Of a stretch of 9,679 nucleotides of DNA, positions 5,644 through 9,679 are shown piece after piece. Both the position numbers and the translations under genes were made by a program. The stretch's first letter is position 1; every line of letters starts with the position of its first letter. Location: contig JAFWZH010000130.1 in NCBI GenBank assembly GCA_017522515.1, positions 1-9,679 on the forward strand, in the 5' to 3' direction. The notes beneath the pieces were generated by a model that had not been told where the DNA came from, searched no databases, and saw nothing but the letters and a program-made list of their open reading frames with translations. This DNA comes from Clostridia bacterium (GTDB taxonomy: Bacteria; Bacillota_A; Clostridia; UBA1212; UBA1255).

Positions 5644-6900
5644 ATGGCAAAGTTAAAGGATTTAAAAGATTTAGTTCAAAATGTCAATTTGACAGAAGAA
5701 CAGATTGCAGAACTTCTTACTATCATTATTGATATGAAGAAGAAAAATGAAAATGTTGAAAAAGGTAAAGTTGTGTTACCACCTGAATTAGTAGCATTGT
5801 TAGAAAAATGCACTATAAACAGAGGGGAAGAATTGGTTTGTCCTATATGTGGTAGCACTTCTGTAAATAAAAATGGTAAAAAAGATGGTAGACAAAGATA
5901 CTTATGCAAGGCTTGTTCTAAAACTTTCGGGGACACCTATGGAACTTTGCTCTATCATTCAAAATTAACAGTAAAGCAATGGATTGAGTTTTTGACCTTA
6001 ACCCTTTATAATGCAAGTCTAAACAGAATTAAAAAGGATATGGGTATCAACCTCGCAACTGCTTGGTACAACAGACACAAGGTATGCTCTCTTATAATGC
6101 AGTTAGAAGGCGAACAAGATAGTTTTTCCTCTATTGTTGAAGGTGACGAGTTCTTTATTCCGCTGTCTTTCATTGGTGAGAGAAATAAAGCTTTCTTCAT
6201 TGAAGAATTGAAAAGAATGCCACGTCACCACCGTAACAGAGCAGAAAAGTTTGAATATATTGAACAGGCTGGCTATGAAGTTGCAGAGGTTAAAGATATG
6301 GATGGCTTTTATGACGATGAAACTATTCCCTCTAATCTTTCAGTATCAAAGGAATTGAATGGTCTTGATAAGGAAGAAAAGAGAAAAAGAGGTATCAGCA
6401 ACGAACAGGTCTGTGTTATTACTGCTGTGGATAAATTGCAGAATGCTTATATATCACCTACTTGCTTGGGTAAGATTGAACCCAAACATTTAGAACAGCA
6501 TTTAGGTGGAAGATTTGCTGAAGATAGTATTCTTGTTACTGATAGTTTGAGAGCATACAGAACATTTGCTAATAACAACAAGATACATTTAAGACGGATA
6601 CCTTCGGGCAAACACTCTTCTGGTCCATTCAATTTAGGTAAGGTTAATTCTTATCATTCTAAACTTACTAACTATTTTGACAGATACAAAGAGGTTAGTT
6701 CAAAGTATTTAGACCACTACCTTGCTTTGTTTAGGTGGCAGGAAAAAGGGTTTAATTGCAGAACAGCAGACAGAGTTAATATGTTACTTGATATGCTGAC
6801 AAAAGGTGTACCCGAAAAAGTGGAATTCCAAAAATTGAAATATAGACCTTTTCCTTTTGATACTAAAAATATTGTGAGGGTAGTGACAATTTCCGCATAA
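5644..6900 (+). CDS. IS1595-family (ISXO2-like) DDE-type transposase
   Basis: This 418-residue protein catalyses movement of the surrounding element by binding its terminal repeats. An N-terminal zinc ribbon has the ligands Cys66, Cys69, Cys88 and Cys91 (CPICG, then CKAC). It is followed by a helix-turn-helix-like region around 105-150. The catalytic RNase H-like domain has Asp168 (VEGDEFF), Asp300 (VTDSLRAY) and Asn335 with nearby His338 (VNSYHSKL), the family's ISXO2 pattern, then YLDHYLALFRW. The stretch between the first two aspartates is long and very basic/acidic (about 177-255, with MPRHHRNRAEKF and KRKRGISNEQVCV), resembling a clostridial subgroup. GGAGGT six bases upstream fixes the ATG. 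The gene runs the full length with no frameshift, so it is probably active. Its last codons contain the promoter of the passenger genes. Confidence 0.93.
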   Translation: MAKLKDLKDLVQNVNLTEEQIAELLTIIIDMKKKNENVEKGKVVLPPELVALLEKCTINRGEELVCPICGSTSVNKNGKKDGRQRYLCKACSKTFGDTYGTLLYHSKLTVKQWIEFLTLTLYNASLNRIKKDMGINLATAWYNRHKVCSLIMQLEGEQDSFSSIVEGDEFFIPLSFIGERNKAFFIEELKRMPRHHRNRAEKFEYIEQAGYEVAEVKDMDGFYDDETIPSNLSVSKELNGLDKEEKRKRGISNEQVCVITAVDKLQNAYISPTCLGKIEPKHLEQHLGGRFAEDSILVTDSLRAYRTFANNNKIHLRRIPSGKHSSGPFNLGKVNSYHSKLTNYFDRYKEVSSKYLDHYLALFRWQEKGFNCRTADRVNMLLDMLTKGVPEKVEFQKLKYRPFPFDTKNIVRVVTISA

Positions 6901-6911
6901 TGTGGTATAAT
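6883..6911 (+). promoter_or_regulatory. Promoter for the passenger genes, overlapping the transposase 3' end
   Basis: GTGACA (6883-6888, one mismatch to TTGACA) and a perfect TATAAT (6906-6911) are separated by 17 bp, with an extended -10 TGG immediately before TATAAT. The predicted start is near 6918, giving a leader of about 80 nt before the ATG at 6998. The -35 lies within the last six codons of the transposase gene. Confidence 0.75.
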
Positions 6912-6970
6912 TGTATTGAAAATTAGAACATTTTCCTAACTTTTAAGTCTATATAAGTGGAAAGAGTTAG

Positions 6971-6991
6971 ACAAACTTGAATTTGACGGAG
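6971..6991 (+). repeat. Repeated translation-leader motif, copy 1 (before the nitroreductase gene)
   Basis: ACAAACTTGAA (6971-6981), then six other bases, then the ribosome binding site GGAG (6988-6991). The same 11 bases, the same gap of six and GGAG recur at 7763-7783 before the SAP gene. The two leaders are therefore related by duplication or selected for a shared role. Confidence 0.6.
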
Positions 6992-6997
6992 TACATT

Positions 6998-7747
6998 ATG
7001 GATTACTATAAACAAATTTTTAAAAGAAAATCCTTTCATCTGTTCAAGGATACAGGAACAATAACCGATGCTGAAATTAAAGGAATAGAAGAATTTATCA
7101 GGACGGTAAAGCCCCTTGATGAGGAAATAGAAACAAAGATTTGCATTGTTCCCGAAAGCGAAACCACCTGCAAACGAGGCGGACAGTATTGTATTTTGTT
7201 TTACAGCGAAGCGAAAGATGAGTATTTGCGAAATGTTGGGTATATTGGTGAACAGATAGATTTATACCTTGCATCCCAAAATATAGGTGCTTTGTGGTTC
7301 GGTATTGGAAAACCGAAGAATATGCAAATGAACGGACTTGATTTTGTCATTATGATTTCGATTGCTAAAATGGCAGAAGATAAGTTCCGTAAAGATATGT
7401 TTAAATCCAAAAGAAAGCCTATGGCTGAAATTTGGAACGGAAATACATTGGGTGTTGCAGAGATTGTTCGATTTGCGCCAAGTGCTTGTAATACACAGCC
7501 TTGGATTGTAGAGAACACAGGCAATGATTTGATGGTCTACAGATTTAAAAAGCCAGGTAAACGAGGAATTATGCCATCCGATAAGGTGAGATATTACAAC
7601 AAGATTGATATGGGTATATTTCTGTTTATGTTGGAAACTTGCATAGAACACGAAAACTTTACTTACGATAGAACCTTATTTGCAGATACAACAGACGATA
7701 GCATTGAACAAACCTTGATTGCAAAATATTCTTACTTTAACAAGTAA
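6998..7747 (+). CDS. Nitroreductase-family flavoprotein (TM1586 type), passenger gene
   Basis: The 249 residues have the two-lobed layout of the TM1586-like putative nitroreductases: an N-terminal half beginning MDYYKQIFKRKSFHLF and a second half with the FMN-site-like motif FAPSACNTQPW (about 159-169). Such proteins reduce nitro groups, quinones or flavins with NAD(P)H, but the substrate here is unknown. I chose the ATG at 6998 because GGAG lies six bases upstream and because family members begin with this YY..IFKRKS pattern. The TTG at 6977 lies upstream of that binding site. Unlike a typical insertion-sequence gene it has no transposition role that I can see. It is followed 45 bp later by the SAP/DUF6434 gene and shares its promoter and leader motif, so the two form a small operon carried by the element. 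Confidence 0.82.
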   Translation: MDYYKQIFKRKSFHLFKDTGTITDAEIKGIEEFIRTVKPLDEEIETKICIVPESETTCKRGGQYCILFYSEAKDEYLRNVGYIGEQIDLYLASQNIGALWFGIGKPKNMQMNGLDFVIMISIAKMAEDKFRKDMFKSKRKPMAEIWNGNTLGVAEIVRFAPSACNTQPWIVENTGNDLMVYRFKKPGKRGIMPSDKVRYYNKIDMGIFLFMLETCIEHENFTYDRTLFADTTDDSIEQTLIAKYSYFNK

Positions 7748-7750
7748 GCC

Positions 7751-7762
7751 AATTCCAATTTG
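7751..7762 (+). repeat. 12-bp direct repeat flanking the SAP gene, left copy
   Basis: AATTCCAATTTG is repeated exactly at 8368-8379, two bases after the SAP gene stop codon. The right copy is followed by TTGAACT and the left by ACAAACT, so the similarity extends slightly. It may mark how this gene joined the element. Confidence 0.55.
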
Positions 7763-7783
7763 ACAAACTTGAAGTTTATGGAG
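7763..7783 (+). repeat. Repeated translation-leader motif, copy 2 (before the SAP gene)
   Basis: ACAAACTTGAA (7763-7773), a gap of six, then GGAG (7780-7783), matching the leader of the upstream nitroreductase gene. Confidence 0.6.
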
Positions 7784-7792
7784 AGAATGAAA

Positions 7793-8365
7793 ATGAGTGA
7801 AAGACCAGATTTGAATAAGGAATTAGATGGAAAAACTTTTCGAAGTTTTTATTATTTGAAGGAAGAATTAGTTGGTTTTTGTAGGGAAAACAATCTGCCT
7901 GTTTCGGGTGGAAAGATTGAGCTTACAGATAGAATTGCCTGTTTTCTTGATACGGGAAAGGTATTAGAAACTTCTGCAAAAAGAAAAGCAACAATAGATG
8001 TTGGATTAATTACAGAGAATACACTAATTGAATCCAATATAGTATGTTCCGAAAAGCATAGAGCCTTTTTAAAAGAAAAAATAGGTAAAAGTTTTTCTTT
8101 TAATGTTTTGTTCCAGAAGTGGTTAAAGAGCAATGCTGGAAAGACTTATGGTGATGCAATTAATGCATATTATCAGATTTTAGAAGAAAAGAAAAAGGGT
8201 AAAACAACGATTGGTAAGCAATTTGAGTATAATACATACATCCGAGATTTCTTCGAAGATAATCAGGGAAGAAGTTTGGATGAAGCTATTACATGTTGGA
8301 AATATAAAAAGAGTTTGCAAGGACACAATCGTTATGAAAAGTCTGACCTTGTTGCGTTAGACTGA
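7793..8365 (+). CDS. SAP-domain protein with a DUF6434-like region, passenger gene
   Basis: The 190 residues begin MSERPDLNKELDGKTF. A SAP-like helix-extension-helix follows at about 17-53 (RSFYYLKEELVGFCRENNLP, then SGGKIELTDRI), a fold that binds DNA in other proteins. The second part (about 75-132, from ITENTLIE through KHRAFLKEKIGKSFSFNV and KTYGDAINAYYQIL) and the conserved tail ending CWKYKKSLQGHNRYEKSDL match what I recall as DUF6434. Its function is not established. The ATG at 7793 is preceded by GGAGAG at a 7-nt gap; other in-frame starts at 7760, 7778 and 7787 lie upstream of or within that site. It is the second gene of the passenger operon and is followed by a terminator. A DNA-binding accessory or host-interaction role is only inference. 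Confidence 0.8.
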   Translation: MSERPDLNKELDGKTFRSFYYLKEELVGFCRENNLPVSGGKIELTDRIACFLDTGKVLETSAKRKATIDVGLITENTLIESNIVCSEKHRAFLKEKIGKSFSFNVLFQKWLKSNAGKTYGDAINAYYQILEEKKKGKTTIGKQFEYNTYIRDFFEDNQGRSLDEAITCWKYKKSLQGHNRYEKSDLVALD

Positions 8366-8367
8366 TA

Positions 8368-8379
8368 AATTCCAATTTG
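8368..8379 (+). repeat. 12-bp direct repeat flanking the SAP gene, right copy
   Basis: AATTCCAATTTG, identical to 7751-7762; the two copies are 617 bp apart and bracket the SAP gene with its leader motif. Confidence 0.55.
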
Positions 8380-8400
8380 TTGAACTAAATACATATATTC

Positions 8401-8448
8401 AAAGGTGCATACTGTAAATGTATCAATGATTTTGGTATGCACCTTTTT
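8401..8448 (+). terminator. Intrinsic terminator of the passenger operon
   Basis: AAAGGTGCATAC (8401-8412) is the exact reverse complement of GTATGCACCTTT (8435-8446), a perfect 12-bp stem with a 22-nt loop and a five-T run at 8444-8448. It lies 14 bp inside the right terminal repeat, so passenger transcription should stop before leaving the element. Confidence 0.88.
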
Positions 8449-8462
8449 GTATACTTTTACCC

Positions 8463-8487
8463 ATCAATACTTATCTAGAAATGGGAG
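8463..8487 (-). repeat. Right terminal inverted repeat of the insertion sequence
   Basis: Perfect 25-bp inverse of 5516-5540, ending in TAGAAATGGGAG. Confidence 0.95.
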
Positions 8488-8495
8488 ATAAAAAT
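8488..8495 (+). repeat. Target site duplication, right copy (ATAAAAAT)
   Basis: Identical to 5508-5515. Removing the element and one copy rejoins the aroF stop codon to the thiamine promoter region with only about 30 bp between them. Confidence 0.92.
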
Positions 8496-8516
8496 AATAA
8501 AAATTCTCATTTTCTA

Positions 8517-8545
8517 TTGAAATTTTATTTCTTTAGTGGTATAAT
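8517..8545 (+). promoter_or_regulatory. Sigma-A promoter of the thiamine operon
   Basis: TTGAAA (8517-8522) and a perfect TATAAT (8540-8545) are 17 bp apart, with an extended -10 TGG. The predicted start is near 8552, about a dozen bases before the first riboswitch. The -35 begins 21 bp beyond the right target duplication, so the insertion left this promoter whole. Confidence 0.82.
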
Positions 8546-8563
8546 ATATAAAAACAAATAAGA

Positions 8564-8647
8564 AACGGGAGCTTGTGTTACAGGCTGAGAGGAAGGTTTA
8601 ACCTTCGACCGAGAACCTGATTTGGATAATGCCAACGTAGGGATGCC
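8564..8647 (+). promoter_or_regulatory. TPP riboswitch aptamer 1 (THI box)
   Basis: This binds thiamine pyrophosphate in the nascent RNA. The conserved THI-box blocks are present in order: GGGAGC, the pyrimidine-binding CTGAGA (8585-8590), a variable stem GAAGG/CCTTC (8591-8606), ACCTGAT, TGGATAATGCCAACGTAGGGA (8623-8643, split here only by wording). I could not find a strong closing P1 stem by eye. A terminator follows at 8682, so ligand binding should stop transcription. Confidence 0.93.
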
Positions 8648-8681
8648 TTGTGCGACATCGCAATTGACATGGAATAAGCGT

Positions 8682-8709
8682 AAGCTGCCAAATCGGTAGC
8701 TTCTTTTTG
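8682..8709 (+). terminator. Riboswitch-controlled terminator 1
   Basis: AAGCTGCC (8682-8689) pairs with GGTAGCTT (8695-8702), including one G-T pair, around the loop AAATC; CTTTTTGTTTG follows. It is the expression platform of the first TPP riboswitch. Confidence 0.85.
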
Positions 8710-8732
8710 TTTGTAAAATACAAGTTAATAGG

Positions 8733-8816
8733 AACGGGAGCTTGTGTAACAGGCTGAGAGGGAGGTATAACCTCCGACCGAGAACCTGATTTGGATAATG
8801 CCAACGTAGGGATGCC
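8733..8816 (+). promoter_or_regulatory. TPP riboswitch aptamer 2 (tandem copy)
   Basis: A second full aptamer starts 169 bp after the first and is nearly identical in all conserved blocks (CTGAGA, ACCTGAT, GATAATGCCA, GTAGGGATG). The variable stem changed from GAAGG/CCTTC to GGAGG/CCTCC, a paired change that keeps the stem, so the second copy looks functional too. The operon is read only if transcription passes both switches. Confidence 0.93.
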
Positions 8817-8848
8817 TTGCGCGACATCAAAGCTGACATGGAATATGT

Positions 8849-8880
8849 GGAAGTTACCAAATCGGTGACTTCCTTTTTTG
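8849..8880 (+). terminator. Riboswitch-controlled terminator 2
   Basis: GGAAGTTACC (8849-8858) pairs with GGTGACTTCC (8864-8873) through ten base pairs, including one T-G, around the loop AAATC, followed by TTTTTTG. The stem is longer and the U-run better than in terminator 1. It ends 10 bp before the thiS ribosome binding site. Confidence 0.9.
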
Positions 8881-8902
8881 TTACATTACGGAGGTGAAAA
8901 AG

Positions 8903-9097
8903 ATGGTAAAGATTAACGGCGAATATGTTGATGTTTCCGGTAAAACAGTTTTGGATTATCTGACCTTGGCAGGCTATGATTCAAAAAGAGTTGCTGTTGA
9001 ACTAAACGGAGATATAGTACCAAAATCACAGTATTCTGAGATTGTTTTTAAAGATGATGATAATGTCGAAGTTGTAAGCTTTGTGGGAGGTGGTTAA
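8903..9097 (+). CDS. thiS: Sulfur carrier protein ThiS
   Basis: This 64-residue ubiquitin-like protein carries sulfur as a C-terminal thiocarboxylate for assembly of the thiamine thiazole ring by ThiG. The sequence shows the expected beta-grasp pattern (MVKINGEYVDV, then VLDYLTLAGY, RVAVELNGDIVPKSQY, DDDNVEVVSFVGGG) and the essential terminal Gly-Gly. GGAGGTG (8890-8896) six bases upstream supports the ATG at 8903; the GTG at 8894 is inside that site. It is the first gene behind the tandem TPP riboswitches, and thiF starts one base after its stop, so the two are translationally close. Confidence 0.95.
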   Translation: MVKINGEYVDVSGKTVLDYLTLAGYDSKRVAVELNGDIVPKSQYSEIVFKDDDNVEVVSFVGGG

Positions 9098-9098
9098 T

Positions 9099-9679
9099 AT
9101 GATGCCCTCAAAAAATGAATGGATAAAAGCTTTAAATGACAGACATGGTGAGGATTTGCAGAGTAAGATTTCATCAACAACGGTTGGTATTTGCGGTCTT
9201 GGAGGACTTGGTTCTAATATAGCAATTGCTCTTGCACGTGCAGGAATAGGAAAACTTATACTGATTGATTTTGATAAGGTGGACATTACCAATCTTCACC
9301 GTCAGCAGTATAAGGCGAGTCAGGTCGGAATGTATAAGACAGAAGCATTAAGAGAAAATCTTGCGGAAATTAACCCATATCTCGAAACAGAGATACAGAC
9401 GGTTTGTGTAATAGAGGAAAACGCAAAAGAACTTTTGAAAGATTGCGATATCATCTGTGAAGCCTTTGACAATGCAGAGTGTAAGGCGATGCTTACCAAT
9501 CTTGTCTTGGAAGAAATGCTGGAAAAGTATATTGTGGCGGCTTCCGGGATGGCAGGTATGGGGAGTGCGAACAGCATTCACACAAGAAAGGTAACAAAAA
9601 GATTTTATCTGTGCGGTGATGAAATAAGTGATGCATCCGACGGAATCGGTCTTGTATCATCAAGAGTAATGCTATGTGC
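9099..9679 (+). CDS. thiF: ThiS adenylyltransferase ThiF (partial, runs off the right edge)
   Basis: This enzyme activates the ThiS C-terminus with ATP so that sulfur can be attached. The visible 193 residues have the E1-like nucleotide site GLGGLGS (33-39), the following acidic segment LILIDFDKVDITNLHRQQY (54-71, with the Asp and Arg/Gln residues of the family), and the DIICEAFDNAECK and GMAGMGSAN segments. The layout fits the clostridial ThiF family 2 (single short domain, found with ThiS). The ATG at 9099 is preceded by GGGAGG inside the end of thiS; a second ATG follows at once (9102), so the exact start is one codon uncertain. No stop is reached, and thiG/thiH would be expected just beyond the window. 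Confidence 0.93.
   Translation, partial: MMPSKNEWIKALNDRHGEDLQSKISSTTVGICGLGGLGSNIAIALARAGIGKLILIDFDKVDITNLHRQQYKASQVGMYKTEALRENLAEINPYLETEIQTVCVIEENAKELLKDCDIICEAFDNAECKAMLTNLVLEEMLEKYIVAASGMAGMGSANSIHTRKVTKRFYLCGDEISDASDGIGLVSSRVMLC

Larger units (their letters stand above)
5516..8487 (+). mobile_element. Complete IS1595-family insertion sequence carrying two passenger genes
   Basis: The element is 2972 bp long, bounded by perfect 25-bp terminal inverted repeats and flanked by perfect 8-bp direct repeats. It holds a full-length IS1595/ISXO2-like transposase (5644-6900), a nitroreductase-like gene (6998-7747) and a SAP/DUF6434 gene (7793-8365), all in the same direction. A consensus promoter for the passengers lies at the end of the transposase gene, and a rho-independent terminator lies just inside the right end. 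Typical IS1595 elements are under about 2 kb with a transposase alone; versions with passenger genes are known in the family. Perfect repeats and intact reading frames suggest a recent insertion that may still be mobile. I cannot tell whether this exact element has been named. Confidence 0.93.

Noticed and set aside
7262..7651. Minus-strand frame of 129 codons inside the nitroreductase gene
   Set aside because: It is antisense to a recognised FMN-binding motif region, has irregular composition and no start signals.
8525..8860. Minus-strand reading frame of 111 codons, and another at 8598-8804, with internally repeated peptides
   Set aside because: They lie antisense to the tandem TPP riboswitches. 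The repeated peptide simply reflects the duplicated RNA element, and neither has a ribosome binding site.
1..9679. CRISPR array, tRNA, rRNA or phage attachment site
   Set aside because: No regularly spaced repeats, no cloverleaf or rRNA-like sequence and no integrase were seen; the repeats present are explained by the insertion sequence and the riboswitch pair.

Overview
The window looks like the chromosome of a low-GC, strictly anaerobic Firmicute of the Clostridia type, probably gut-associated. The signs are AT-rich intergenic DNA, strong AGGAGG-type ribosome binding sites, consensus sigma-A promoters, a desulfoferrodoxin (superoxide reductase), thiamine riboswitches and an IS1595-type element. 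I cannot name a species. All family names come from recognising motifs in the sequence, not from a database search.

Left part (1-3812): the 3' end of an unrecognised gene; a putative heavy-metal/manganese exporter with its own consensus promoter; then a minus-strand pair, lysR and dfx, divergent from a YeiH-type putative sulfate exporter. The lysR/yeiH intergenic region contains a perfect 12-8-12 inverted repeat. By symmetry this repeat supplies a TTGATT-17-TAAAAT promoter on each strand, so it looks like one bidirectional promoter/operator.

Middle (3834-5508): the C-terminal third of glucose-6-phosphate isomerase (minus strand) is joined at about 4252 to the C-terminal end of prephenate dehydrogenase (plus strand). 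Both genes have lost their 5' parts at the same point, which marks either an inversion breakpoint or a chimeric assembly/amplification junction. An intact class I DAHP synthase (aroF) follows the tyrA remnant in an operon-like arrangement.

Mobile element (5516-8487): a complete 2972-bp insertion sequence with perfect 25-bp terminal inverted repeats and a perfect 8-bp target duplication (ATAAAAAT). It encodes an IS1595/ISXO2-like transposase plus two passenger genes: a TM1586-type nitroreductase-like flavoprotein and a SAP/DUF6434 protein. The passengers have their own promoter, located in the end of the transposase gene, and their own terminator. The element landed exactly at the aroF stop codon and 21 bp before the next promoter, so neither neighbour is broken.

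Right part (8517-9679): a strong promoter drives two tandem TPP riboswitches, each with its own intrinsic terminator, followed by thiS and thiF (cut by the window edge). The two riboswitch copies differ mostly by pair-preserving changes in stems, so both look functional. This is the start of a thiamine thiazole-synthesis operon under a two-stage thiamine pyrophosphate control.

No tRNA, rRNA or CRISPR array was seen.
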